Source: Bacteroidota bacterium
GTDB taxonomy: Bacteria > Bacteroidota > Bacteroidia > Chitinophagales > Saprospiraceae
Length of the DNA: 43,948 nucleotides
Reading direction: 5' to 3'
Assembly (NCBI GenBank): GCA_029567325.1
Contig: JAKQLF010000237.1
Span: 1 to 43,948 of the forward strand
Under the pieces are notes generated by a model. It worked only from the letters and a program-made list of their open reading frames with translations, ran no database searches and had not been told where the DNA came from. Made by a program: the position numbers and the translations under genes. Every line of letters begins with the position of its first letter. Positions within the stretch are counted from its first letter, which is position 1. Below, piece after piece: positions 17,208-25,576 of this stretch.

Positions 17208-17920
17208 TATAAATAATTAATGAGATGACCCCAATTTCCAACAATGGAGGGCTCAAAGATATTTCTCCTCATGATATTAAAAAATTCTGTCTTAGGAATG
17301 TTGGATCCTCCAAAGGTTTTGAGATAACTGTTTTCCAATTGACAGTCAATGATGGTATAACCAAGCCTTTTCAAAATTTTGTCTAAATTGATAAGGGCAA
17401 ATCGCGAAGCACCAGATTGTAAACTAAACATAGACTCACCTGTAAAGACTTTTCCTACAGAAACTCCATATAAACCTCCAGCAAGTTGGCCATCTTGATC
17501 CCAAACTTCTACACTATGAGCATAACCCAATTCATGCAATCTCGAGTAAGATTCAATAAAAGGGTCGCTAATCCAACTACCGATTTGATCATTTCTTTTG
17601 ATGGACTTACAGTGCTCTATCACTGTTGTAAAAGCAGTATCTATCGTGACAGAAAATTTCTTTTGATTGAATGCTGATCTGATGCTTTTGGGAATTTTTA
17701 CTTCTCCAACCGGGATAATATATCTTTTTGCTGGATAAAAGTAAACACCACTTCCATTCCAATCATACCATGGAAAAACGCCGTAACGATAGCAAAGAAT
17801 TAGGAATTCTGGATCATCCAATGGGGCAAGCATCAATTCTTCTGATCTGGAAGAAAGGGGATGGGCTATGATGCCATTTCCAGTTTCAAATTCTTGAACA
17901 ATTTTATGACTTATGGTCAT
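17207..17920 (-). CDS. aat: Leucyl/phenylalanyl-tRNA--protein transferase
   Basis: 237-residue enzyme that transfers Leu or Phe from aminoacyl-tRNA to proteins with N-terminal Arg/Lys, producing N-degrons for ClpS-ClpAP. Visible motifs: YRYGVFPWYDW, SIRSAFNQKKF, IGSWISDPFIESYSRLHELGYAHSVEVW, GGLYGVSVGKVFTGESMFS and ASRFALINL. The segment usually WWSPDPR reads VYFYPAKRY, a local divergence. clpS lies 167 bases upstream on the same strand. The stop overlaps the M16 start by one base. Confidence 0.92.
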   Translation of the reverse strand: MTISHKIVQEFETGNGIIAHPLSSRSEELMLAPLDDPEFLILCYRYGVFPWYDWNGSGVYFYPAKRYIIPVGEVKIPKSIRSAFNQKKFSVTIDTAFTTVIEHCKSIKRNDQIGSWISDPFIESYSRLHELGYAHSVEVWDQDGQLAGGLYGVSVGKVFTGESMFSLQSGASRFALINLDKILKRLGYTIIDCQLENSYLKTFGGSNIPKTEFFNIMRRNIFEPSIVGNWGHLINYL

Positions 17921-18087
17921 CTATTTGACTTGGCGATTGGTTATAAGAGTCATAAATTTAATCAAGGAACAATGAAAACTTTAATGAACTAGTTTTTATT
18001 TATTAAAGATTCATTCCAAAAAAAATGAAACTGAATTTGAGAGATCAGTAGACATTTATGAAATCAAAAACTTCTGAAAATAGCTGT

Positions 18088-18399
18088 TTAACTTTTTACC
18101 TCATTTTCTATGACTGCTGATAAACCTCGGTCAACCAGAGCATCTTTCATTTTTTTGAGCTGATCAAAGCTTCCCTCTTTTACAGCAGCTTTACCTTTGT
18201 AATGGATGATCAGAGAAAGTTGTTCTGATTGCTCAAATGTATGATTACAAACTTCCATTAGGGACTCAATCACCCAATCAAAAGTATTGTGGTCATCGTT
18301 GTAGACAATCAAAGTAGAAGAAAGACCTGCATCGATTTCTTCTTCTATCATCACATCTTCGAGGTAATTGTGGTCGTGGTCGAAATCAATATTATTCAT
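18088..18399 (-). CDS. clpS: ATP-dependent Clp protease adaptor
   Basis: 103-residue adaptor that binds N-degrons and delivers them to ClpA/ClpC. From the ATG at 18399 the substrate-pocket residues fall at the same numbers as in E. coli ClpS: Asn34-Asp35 in VYNDDHNT and His66 in IIHYKGKA. This, and the 4-base gap after the peroxiredoxin stop, supports 18399 over the upstream ATG at 18429, which would overlap the peroxiredoxin gene. An acidic, flexible N-terminal tail (residues 1-25) is as expected. Next downstream is aat, which makes its substrates. Confidence 0.93.
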   Translation of the reverse strand: MNNIDFDHDHNYLEDVMIEEEIDAGLSSTLIVYNDDHNTFDWVIESLMEVCNHTFEQSEQLSLIIHYKGKAAVKEGSFDQLKKMKDALVDRGLSAVIENEVKS

Positions 18400-18403
18400 G
18401 GTA

Positions 18404-18859
18404 TCAAGAGAGTTTTTGTAACAACTCATTTATGGCTACAAAATTAGGAATTTCTCTGGCATTTTCCAAGATTTCTTCATATTGTATGTCACCATTTTTA
18501 TCTACAACAAAGGCAGCACGTTTAGAAACCCCTTTCAGACCGTGAACAAAAACTTCATACAAAGCTCCGTAATCACTAGAAACGTCTTTATTAAAATCTG
18601 ATAAAAGGTCAAAATTGATACCTTGTTCTTCTTTGTACTTTGCCAAAGTAAATGGAGAATCTACGGATATACCTAGTACAGTTGTGTTGAGATTGTTATA
18701 AGTGGCAATGTTGTCTCTTATTTCACACAATTCTTTGGTGCAAGTGCTGGTAAATGCTAAAGGGAAAAATAATAGTAAAACATGTTGCCCTTGGTAATCA
18801 CTGAGCTTAATGTCTTCAAGCTTTGTGTTTTTAAGGGTGAAATCTTTGGCTTTGCTCAT
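18404..18859 (-). CDS. Peroxiredoxin (AhpC/TSA, AhpE/BCP-like)
   Basis: 151-residue cytoplasmic thiol peroxidase. The Prx motif PxxxTxxC is PLAFTSTC, with peroxidatic Cys40 and a second Cys at 45 (TKELC), the spacing seen in atypical 2-Cys BCP/PrxQ-like enzymes. Conserved LLFFPLAFT, VLGISVDSPF and AAFVVDKNGD follow the thioredoxin fold. I start at ATG 18859 (MSKAKDFTL) and not the TTG at 18886. It is first in the leftward run with clpS. Confidence 0.9.
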   Translation of the reverse strand: MSKAKDFTLKNTKLEDIKLSDYQGQHVLLLFFPLAFTSTCTKELCEIRDNIATYNNLNTTVLGISVDSPFTLAKYKEEQGINFDLLSDFNKDVSSDYGALYEVFVHGLKGVSKRAAFVVDKNGDIQYEEILENAREIPNFVAINELLQKLS

Positions 18860-19210
18860 AAAATCTAGTTTTGTTATTGCTGCCAAACAAAATAAGATGC
18901 ATTATGGTTCAGTTTTTCTTTTACTCCATGTGGCAAGCGCAATGAGCCAATATCTCCTTAGGCATTCATTACATTAAAATTCAAACCAATTTTAATATTT
19001 CAAAATACCTTAAATCGAAATGCTGAAACAAAAATGGCACTGCTTAAAAAAATTATATTTCGAACATAGAAAATAGTAGTAATATTTAATTGATTAAAAT
19101 TTACTTTTAAATATGGTGAAATTTAAAATGAGAAAATTTATTGAATTGTATGTCGTTATAAAAAAGGTAAAAATATATTTGAAAATATTATATATAATAA
19201 ATTAATCATC
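18860..19210. other. AT-rich intergenic region
   Basis: About 350 bases between the peroxiredoxin gene and the candidate RNA. The right half is extremely AT-rich and includes a second TATATTTG at 19174-19181, which might be an alternative -7 element or part of an A/T-rich upstream region. A 26-codon frame starting ATGAGAAAATTT (about 19128) looks random. Confidence 0.4.
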
Positions 19211-19372
19211 TATATTTGTATCACCATCCAAAACCATAACAATGGTTGCAAATTAAGAAAACTACACCCGGATGGGTTTTTCACGTTCAGAGATTCTCTG
19301 TTTCTGGTCCAAATAGTGAATTGATAACGAAAAGAAAGTGCGTGTTGAGTAAGTTGATACGCACTTCTTTTT
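19211..19372 (+). ncRNA. Candidate structured small RNA or leader, ~150 nt
   Basis: It starts with a -7 promoter motif TATATTTG (19211-19218), predicting transcription from about 19224, and ends in a strong intrinsic terminator (19336-19372). Between are three simple hairpins: AACCAT/ATGGTT around AACA (19232-19247), ACCC/GGGT (about 19265-19276) and CAGAG/CTCTG (19288-19300). There is no ORF of note. The sulfurtransferase gene begins 79 bases after the terminator, so it could be a free sRNA or an attenuator leader. It does not show the consensus of SRP RNA, tmRNA, RNase P or a riboswitch I know. Confidence 0.55.
19336..19372 (+). terminator. Intrinsic terminator ending the candidate small RNA
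   Basis: AAGTGCGT (19336-19343) pairs perfectly with ACGCACTT (19359-19366), loop 15 nt, then CTTTTT. It lies 79 bases upstream of, and in the same direction as, the sulfurtransferase gene. Confidence 0.85.
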
Positions 19373-19450
19373 ATCATCAATTATTCAGATTTTTATCGTC
19401 ATAAGTGCCAAACTTTACCTTAACTTTCGGCGAATAAATAATGTATCAAA

Positions 19451-20302
19451 ATGGGAACGAGGGTTTCAGCTTTAATATCTGCCCAAGAATTGGAATTGCT
19501 TTATTCGCAAGGGGCAAGTTTTGTAATCTTAGATGTGAGCAACCATGCTATGTCGCGCAAAAATTTTGAGACCTTACATTTAAAAGGAGCTCATTTTGTC
19601 GATGTCAATACGCAACTTTCTGATATCAAACAAAACCTAGCCGAGGGTGGCAGACATCCATTGCCTACACCAACTTTTTTCGGTCAAACTCTCCAATCAT
19701 TGGGTATTTATCCAGAAAGCCACGTAATCGTTTATGATGACAACAAAGGAGCGAACGCTGCAGCTAGATTGTGGTGGATGCTAAAAGCGCAAGGGCATGA
19801 AAATGTGCAGGTTTTAGAAGGGGGTATGGATTCACCTCTTTTGGACGTATGGAAGGTAAATACAGCTACACCAGACCCAAGTCCTAGCACTTATCCGGTT
19901 ACAGATTGGCAATTTCCAGTCGTCGATATGGAAAAGGTCGAACATATGCGAAAAGAAAAAAACAGTATTGTCGTTGATGTGAGGGATGCACCCAGATTTA
20001 GGGGTGAAGTTGAACCTATAGACTTGATTGCCGGACATATTCCAGGAGCGGTCAACATTCCGTATTATTTAAATTTTACCGCTGATGGAAAATTTAAATC
20101 CCCAGCAGAATTGAATGATATGTATCAGGATTCGTTTGGTGATATACCAGCTGATAAAATTGCGATACACTGCGGATCTGGAGTTACAGCTTGTCATACT
20201 CTGCTTGCTATTTATCAAGCAGGTATGGAAATTCCCAATTTATACGTAGGCTCTTGGAGCGAATGGTCTAGAAACGATAGAGAATTGGCCACTTTAACAT
20301 AA
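19451..20302 (+). CDS. Tandem-rhodanese sulfurtransferase (TST/MST type)
   Basis: 283 residues with two rhodanese domains. The N-terminal one (~5-135) is inactive-looking, with VIVYDDNKGANAAARLWW where the active-site loop would be. The C-terminal one (~160-280) has the active loop CGSGVTAC starting at Cys241. CGSGVTAC is the loop type of bacterial and mitochondrial thiosulfate/3-mercaptopyruvate sulfurtransferases (SseA-like). The enzyme moves sulfane sulfur to thiols or cyanide. No signal peptide. Its stop is directly abutted by the stop of the convergent DUF2306 gene. Confidence 0.92.
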   Translation: MGTRVSALISAQELELLYSQGASFVILDVSNHAMSRKNFETLHLKGAHFVDVNTQLSDIKQNLAEGGRHPLPTPTFFGQTLQSLGIYPESHVIVYDDNKGANAAARLWWMLKAQGHENVQVLEGGMDSPLLDVWKVNTATPDPSPSTYPVTDWQFPVVDMEKVEHMRKEKNSIVVDVRDAPRFRGEVEPIDLIAGHIPGAVNIPYYLNFTADGKFKSPAELNDMYQDSFGDIPADKIAIHCGSGVTACHTLLAIYQAGMEIPNLYVGSWSEWSRNDRELATLT

Positions 20303-20956
20303 CTATACAGCTAAAACATCCATGTTTTGTGATTCCTTCAATTTGGAATTGATATAATAGGCAAATAATAAATTTGGCAGCCAACATAACCATGCAACCA
20401 CTCGGTATGCCGGTATAAAGTCGCCAAAGAGCATGATAAGTATTGGTAAATATATACGCAAAGTAACCGCGGCAAAACATGCAGCGTAACTATACGTCAT
20501 TAATTTTTGATGAGCAAGATAGTCACCTGTTCTTACAGAAGATAAACCTGCAATGGTGGTGTACAACCATATCAAACCGAGAGAGATAAAACCAGTTTTC
20601 GCTATCCAACCACCAGTACCAAAGAATGCAATACCTATGCCCGCAATGCCGCTCAAAATCACCAAAACCACATAGGTCTTTCCTACTAATTTATGTAAAC
20701 TTTTTCGTTTAACCCTGATTTTTTGACTGAATTGTATCCAACCAATCAGCAGAGCCATACCACCAGCGAGAATATGGGTATAAAATCCTATGTTCCAAAA
20801 TACATTTTGTAAAAGTAGAGCATCCTTAGATTGTAAAAGGCCAAATGTTCTATCTAGCACAAAATAACTGAGCGGATAAAGTGCAATTAATATTGCAAAG
20901 AATGCCAAAAGGTAGAATCCAATATTTTTCAAAGTTCGTCGCGTTGGGTGGTTCAA
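20303..20956 (-). CDS. DUF2306 membrane protein
   Basis: 217 residues with about six hydrophobic helices. Family-typical elements: HILAGGMALLIGWIQF, the RKSLHKLVGKTYV segment between helices, and LAHQKLMTYSYA. The conserved His residues near membrane ends are characteristic of DUF2306, but no function is known. It converges on the sulfurtransferase gene with zero bases between the two stop codons, so their transcripts must overlap or share regulation by antisense. A TAnnTTTG match on the minus strand at 20969-20976 is close to the start. Confidence 0.8.
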   Translation of the reverse strand: MNHPTRRTLKNIGFYLLAFFAILIALYPLSYFVLDRTFGLLQSKDALLLQNVFWNIGFYTHILAGGMALLIGWIQFSQKIRVKRKSLHKLVGKTYVVLVILSGIAGIGIAFFGTGGWIAKTGFISLGLIWLYTTIAGLSSVRTGDYLAHQKLMTYSYAACFAAVTLRIYLPILIMLFGDFIPAYRVVAWLCWLPNLLFAYYINSKLKESQNMDVLAV

Positions 20957-21117
20957 AATATTTCAAACCAAATTTAATTGAAACATTTATAATAATTGAA
21001 TTTCATGAAATTTTAAGTCATTCGTTGGGCAAATGCGCACAGTTGTATAAACAATTTAATTCCACAATCATTTAGTATCAGATTAATCATTATTCAAATA
21101 AAATAAAAGGAATAGAA

Positions 21118-21816
21118 ATGCAGACTTTTGTAGTGGTAGGTGGAAGTAAAGGAATCGGAAATGCGGTGGTGCATCAAATGGCTTTGCAAGGACACCATGT
21201 AATCAGTCTTTCACGAGAGGAGGGAGACATTCCACCTTCAGTGACTTATATTCGTTACGATGTTTTGAATGATGAATTTCCCATTAATGAAATGCCAGAG
21301 ATCATTGATGGTCTGGTTTATTGTCCGGGAAGCATTGTACTAAAGCCATTTAAATCCATCAAAGTCGAACAATTCACCTCAGATTTTGAAATCAATGTTT
21401 TGGGGGCTATCAAGGTGTTGCAAGCTGTTCTTCCGCGATTATCAAAGTCAGCAAACCCTGCATCTGTGGTTTTGTATAGTACAGTTGCTGTCGGATTGGG
21501 TATGCCTTTTCATGCTTCAATTTCGGCGTCCAAAGGTGCAATTGAAGGTCTTACAAGAACATTGGCCTCAGAGTTAAGCCCAAAAATACGGGTGAATGCC
21601 ATCGCACCTTCGTTGACAGAAACCCCACTCAGTGCAGGACTGCTTTCCACAGACGAACGAAAGCAAAGATCGGCAGAAATGCACCCAATGAAAAGATTTG
21701 GAAATGCAGGTGACATTGCTAAAATGACCTGTTTTCTATTGTCAGCTGACAGTAGTTGGATAACTGGACAGATCATAGGCGTAGACGGAGGCCTATCTTC
21801 TCTCAAAGTTAATTAA
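21118..21816 (+). CDS. SDR-family protein lacking the catalytic tyrosine
   Basis: 232 residues with a classical SDR fold: the NAD(P) motif GGSKGIG (residues ~8-14), ASVVLYST with Ser121, and the C-terminal RVNAIAPSL, WITGQIIGVDGG. The YxxxK active site reads ISASK: Lys139 is kept but position 135 is Ile, not Tyr, so standard hydride chemistry is doubtful. The rest is well conserved, so this is not a decayed gene; a subfamily with HASI/V-x-x-x-K at this site may exist. Substrate unknown. Start ATG at 21118 follows AAAAGGAAT. Confidence 0.88.
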   Translation: MQTFVVVGGSKGIGNAVVHQMALQGHHVISLSREEGDIPPSVTYIRYDVLNDEFPINEMPEIIDGLVYCPGSIVLKPFKSIKVEQFTSDFEINVLGAIKVLQAVLPRLSKSANPASVVLYSTVAVGLGMPFHASISASKGAIEGLTRTLASELSPKIRVNAIAPSLTETPLSAGLLSTDERKQRSAEMHPMKRFGNAGDIAKMTCFLLSADSSWITGQIIGVDGGLSSLKVN

Positions 21817-21823
21817 AATATAA

Positions 21824-22681
21824 TTAGTTGACTTGTAATGTTTTAGATGATTTACTGTAGTCAAGGACATGGTTGTTCTGTAGCACCCACCAAATTCCTC
21901 CTGTCAAATGTTTGACAAATGTTGGGTCTTCATAATATTCTATTTTATGACCCAAGGCAGTATACCATTGCCGACCATTGTAGTTATTCATATACCAAGA
22001 TAAAGGAAACAAATTACCAAAAACTTCACCGGGGTACTCAACTTTCAAACTATCGTTGACTGTGGACAAATCAGCTGCCAAAAGGGTGTGTATTTCAGGA
22101 TTAAGATGAAAAGTGTAGTAACATTCGTCTTCCCATTTCCATGTATCTTTCAAATGGGCTGTAGATGGATGATTACCGTCTATAACTTTGACATCAAATT
22201 TCTGTAAAGGTGGATGTCTTTTAAATCTACCACCAAGCGCAGCGGTAAACCACGGCCATTTTCTTTCAGAACCACTTGCAGAATGGATGCCAATCAAACC
22301 ACCTCCCGCTTGGATAAATCTTTGGAAGGCTAATTTCTGCTCATCGGTATCAAATGTTTCGTTATTAGTATTAGAAAGTATGATGGCGTTGTATTTTTTT
22401 AAGTTTGTTTCATTGATATCAGCAGGGTTGTCTGAGTGATCAACTATAAATCCCTTATTTTTTCCTATTTTTTGAATACAAGCTATACTAGCGGCCCGAT
22501 TATCATGCACATATCCATTGCCATTTTTAATGTAAACCAAGACCTTTTTTGTGGTGTCCCTTTTGCTTAAATCATTGGTGATCTTGACATATCCCAGATT
22601 GGAGGTGATTGAACTTGCTGGTTTTGCTTCGTATAAATTCAATATAGAAGTCACCAAAAAGAAGAGTAAATGTGAGGCCAT
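21824..22681 (-). CDS. ThuA domain-containing exported protein
   Basis: About 285 residues. A signal peptide or anchor (MASHLLFFLVTSILNLYEA) is followed by a ThuA-like domain (class I glutamine-amidotransferase fold): KVLVYIKNGNGYVHD, YNAIILSNT, QAGGGLIGIHSASG, RWPWFTAALGGRF-like segment, and NNYNGRQWYTALGH. In Bacteroidota such proteins are linked to sugar metabolism (trehalose utilisation, glycan degradation), reaction not established. ATG at 22681 preferred over an upstream TTG at 22699. Convergent with the SDR gene, 7 bases apart. Confidence 0.87.
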   Translation of the reverse strand: MASHLLFFLVTSILNLYEAKPASSITSNLGYVKITNDLSKRDTTKKVLVYIKNGNGYVHDNRAASIACIQKIGKNKGFIVDHSDNPADINETNLKKYNAIILSNTNNETFDTDEQKLAFQRFIQAGGGLIGIHSASGSERKWPWFTAALGGRFKRHPPLQKFDVKVIDGNHPSTAHLKDTWKWEDECYYTFHLNPEIHTLLAADLSTVNDSLKVEYPGEVFGNLFPLSWYMNNYNGRQWYTALGHKIEYYEDPTFVKHLTGGIWWVLQNNHVLDYSKSSKTLQVN

Positions 22682-22884
22682 AATAATTAACAATTTCAAT
22701 ATTTATTGGACAACTTATTTTGCCAGAAAACAATTTGCAGTAAACGTTTGTGCAAAAAAGGTATTTTTTCTAAAATATTCACCACATTTTCAAACGATTG
22801 TATTATTATTTCCAGTCTATGGATTGAATCAGCGCAACACTTTCGATTTTCAAGCGTATTTAAGAAAGATGAATAATTAAATTT

Positions 22885-23568
22885 ATGAACTATTTCCCAA
22901 TGTTAAATCAGAATAGCCAAGGCATTTTTTTCATGCGAATTGGAATAGTATTGGTTGTTTTTTGGTCTTTTTACACTAAGGGAAATGGCCAGTCGGAAAC
23001 TTCACCAAATCAGAATAAATTCAAGCATGAAATAGCATTAAACGCCACCAACTTGCTTTCAAACTTATTTAGCCTTTCCAATGACAACTTATCCACACCA
23101 TACACATTTGTATATAGGCACAGGTTTACGGAAAAGTTTGGTATTCATTTTGGCTTAGGGGCAGATTTGACAAGAGAAGAAGATGTATTGGGTGGTTCCA
23201 ATCTTGTTGCAAAAACTGTACTCTATGACGCACGTTTTGGTATTGATAAAATAATACCTATTACCAATAAACTGAACTTCATAGTAGGACTAGATGCAAT
23301 CGCCGGTAATGTAAAAAATTCATCTTCAAGTACCGGGTTTGATCTGACTACCTCAAGTTTTAAGCTTGGTGGAGGTCCAGCGATCAGGATTCAATATCAC
23401 CTCAATGATCGGGTTGTTTTTATGACTGAAGGTTTATTTTATTTCATAAGGACAAAGGGCCAACGCGAAGAAATAGACCCAAACACAGGTATTGCTCTTT
23501 TTACCAACACGTCCCACCGGTTTACCATTGCAGAACCCAAAGCTTTATTCATAGGATTTAAATTTTAA
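22885..23568 (+). CDS. Exported beta-barrel-like protein A of a tandem pair
   Basis: 227 residues, family not recognised. The ATG at 22933 (MRIGIVLVVFW) may be the true start, as it opens a signal peptide ending near GNGQS. The mature protein has alternating strands and ends in FIGFKF, like an outer-membrane barrel, with a FKHEIALNATNLL opening and GIHFGLGADL strand. These match the next gene's KKEVALNVTNL and RIDFGADL, so the two are paralogues. Stop and next start overlap (TAATG). Confidence 0.65.
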   Translation: MNYFPMLNQNSQGIFFMRIGIVLVVFWSFYTKGNGQSETSPNQNKFKHEIALNATNLLSNLFSLSNDNLSTPYTFVYRHRFTEKFGIHFGLGADLTREEDVLGGSNLVAKTVLYDARFGIDKIIPITNKLNFIVGLDAIAGNVKNSSSSTGFDLTTSSFKLGGGPAIRIQYHLNDRVVFMTEGLFYFIRTKGQREEIDPNTGIALFTNTSHRFTIAEPKALFIGFKF

Positions 23569-24143
23569 TGATGAAAATGAAATTTAAAGTCTCCTTTTGG
23601 ATAGTTGCCATGTTGCTTTTTTGTGCACAAAGGAATTTTGCACAGGCAGTAGACACGCTCACTCAAAAACAACAAAGTCAGGATTTACCTTACCCGTGGA
23701 GTAAAAAAAAGGAGGTAGCACTCAACGTCACCAATCTTGCAAAATTATTTGTGCCTCTCAATTTTAGCAACGTCACCAATCAAGATGTCATTTTAAAAAC
23801 AAAATGGTATTTTAAGAAAGTTGCATTGCGTATTGATTTTGGAGCGGATTTAGATTTAAATGATGAACTGTCGCCTGATGGTTTCTACCTCGCCATAGGT
23901 TATGAACGAAGGCGAGCCATCTACAAGGATAAATGGTTTTATACTACGGGATGGTCGGGGGTGATTACCGGAAATGAAAATGACGGAGTTATCGGAGTTT
24001 TAAAGCACTTTGGGATGGAATACAATCTTCACCCATCAGTGACATTGGGGACTGATACAGGGCTGCTTTTTGGCGTGTTTACCGATGATTTTAATTTAAA
24101 GTTGGTGTCGCCCACTTCTTTGTTTTTGCAAATGAGATTTTAA
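23568..24143 (+). CDS. Exported beta-barrel-like protein B of a tandem pair
   Basis: 191 residues with a signal peptide (MKMKFKVSFWIVAMLLFCAQRNFAQ). The mature part begins EVALNVTNLAKLF and ends in SLFLQMRF, the terminal Phe expected of an outer-membrane barrel. Shared motifs with the preceding gene point to duplication and divergence. Its start overlaps the previous stop by one base, so the products are probably made together. Function unknown. Confidence 0.65.
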   Translation: MMKMKFKVSFWIVAMLLFCAQRNFAQAVDTLTQKQQSQDLPYPWSKKKEVALNVTNLAKLFVPLNFSNVTNQDVILKTKWYFKKVALRIDFGADLDLNDELSPDGFYLAIGYERRRAIYKDKWFYTTGWSGVITGNENDGVIGVLKHFGMEYNLHPSVTLGTDTGLLFGVFTDDFNLKLVSPTSLFLQMRF

Positions 24144-24258
24144 AAAATAGCAGTATGACCCAACGTGCAAATTGTTTTAAACGTCTTGATAAAAAAGCAT
24201 TCAAAAAATGCATAAAAAATAAAAAACTAGTATATTAGTTATTAATTAAATAAAATAT

Positions 24259-24295
24259 GCTAATTCTCAGTGGGAATTTTAATTTTAGAATTAGC
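24259..24295. promoter_or_regulatory. Perfect 9-bp inverted repeat before the di-haem peroxidase gene
   Basis: GCTAATTCT (24259-24267) and AGAATTAGC (24287-24295) are exact inverted repeats with a 19-base spacer, ending 29 bases before the ATG. It could be an operator dyad or a 5'-UTR hairpin. There is no T-tract, so it is not a terminator. Confidence 0.45.
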
Positions 24296-24324
24296 AACTT
24301 TTAAACGTCAAAAAACATAAGGTT

Positions 24325-25485
24325 ATGAAGTCAATCCATTTGTATCTTTTATTGTTGATCGCCTTTTTTTCTGCCTGTGAGCGGGAAGATATAACCACAA
24401 CTGAAGTTAAAAAGCCTAAGTTGCCAGAACAACCTTATGATTATAAAACTTTGAAGTTGCCTGTGAATACGCATCCGGGAATGGTCACATTCAACAACAT
24501 TACACCAGATATGATCATGATTGATCCAACATTCAATGGTCAATTGCCTCCTTCGATGAATGTAACCGATGCTGGAGCTACACTAGGTAGGGTATTGTTT
24601 TATGATAAACAATTATCCATCAACAATACCATTGCTTGCGGAACATGCCACCATCAAGACAAGGCATTTACAGATGGCCTAGCAGTAAGTAAAGGATTTG
24701 AAGGCAAAACGACTGATCGTAGCTCAATGGCCATCATCAATCCCATTGTCCAAAATAATTTATTCTGGGATTCCAGATCATTTTCCATTCAAGATTTGTC
24801 GCTCAAACCTGTGCAAAACCACATAGAAATGGGCATGGAAAAGCTGGATAGACTAGAAGACAAACTCAATAATGTTGAATATTACAGAACATTGTTTCAA
24901 GAGGCATATGGAAGTAGTAGGGTAACATCCGAAAATATTTCTCTAGCACTATCAGAATTTGTAGCATCCATCACTTCGAGTAATTCCAAGTTTGATCAAG
25001 GTAATTTTAATGAATTGGAAAACAGAGGTCGGGTTTTATTCGACCAAAAATGTGGATCTTGCCATGCTGGAGCAAATTTTAGTGCCGAAGACGGACCTGG
25101 AGGAGAATATGGCGTTTCATTCGATAATTTTACAGGTAGCGGCATCAAAAACTTAAAAGGAACGACCAACATCGGTTTGGATGTGGTGTCGAGCGATCAA
25201 GGTTTTGAAGGTAAATTTAGAATCCCAACGTTGAGGAATATCATGTTGACTGCACCTTATATGCATGATGGTAGACTCAAGACCATGGATGATGTTTTAG
25301 ACCATTATTCCAATAATATCAAGCCCAATGTGCACTTGGATAAAAAGTTTAAAGACGCGCAAGGCAGAGTAAAAATGATTTCAATGAATTTTGCTGAAAA
25401 GGAAGCAATCAAAGCCTTTTTGCACACTTTGACAGATTATACCATGATCACGGATCCCAAATATTCAGATCCATTTAAATATTGA
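24325..25485 (+). CDS. Di-haem cytochrome-c peroxidase/MauG-family lipoprotein
   Basis: 386 residues. A lipoprotein signal ends FFSAC (Cys18). Two haem c sites are present: CGTCH at 105-109 and CGSCH at 243-247. Also seen are DRSSMAIINP, LFWDSR, a glutamine/proline-rich loop and TLRNIMLTAPYMHDGRL, in which Met or His is the distal ligand of the high-potential haem. The family reduces H2O2 in the periplasm or oxidises protein substrates. Lipidation suggests attachment to a membrane. A strong terminator follows. Confidence 0.92.
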   Translation: MKSIHLYLLLLIAFFSACEREDITTTEVKKPKLPEQPYDYKTLKLPVNTHPGMVTFNNITPDMIMIDPTFNGQLPPSMNVTDAGATLGRVLFYDKQLSINNTIACGTCHHQDKAFTDGLAVSKGFEGKTTDRSSMAIINPIVQNNLFWDSRSFSIQDLSLKPVQNHIEMGMEKLDRLEDKLNNVEYYRTLFQEAYGSSRVTSENISLALSEFVASITSSNSKFDQGNFNELENRGRVLFDQKCGSCHAGANFSAEDGPGGEYGVSFDNFTGSGIKNLKGTTNIGLDVVSSDQGFEGKFRIPTLRNIMLTAPYMHDGRLKTMDDVLDHYSNNIKPNVHLDKKFKDAQGRVKMISMNFAEKEAIKAFLHTLTDYTMITDPKYSDPFKY

Positions 25486-25525
25486 TAAAAAAAGACGCAC
25501 AATCCCTGACATATATTTTTGAATA

Positions 25526-25576
25526 AAAGAGGTCAGCTTTAACCTATGTAAATTAGGTAATAGCTGACCTTTTCTA
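25526..25576 (+). terminator. Intrinsic terminator after the di-haem peroxidase gene
   Basis: AGGTCAGCT (25530-25538) pairs with AGCTGACCT (25562-25570), with an inner ACCT/AGGT pairing, followed by TTTCTATT. The mirror-image A-run on the left makes it possibly bidirectional. Confidence 0.8.

Noticed and set aside
19128-19208. 26-codon ORF in the AT-rich region before the candidate RNA
   Set aside because: Very AT-rich, Lys/Ile/Tyr only composition expected by chance, no start context.
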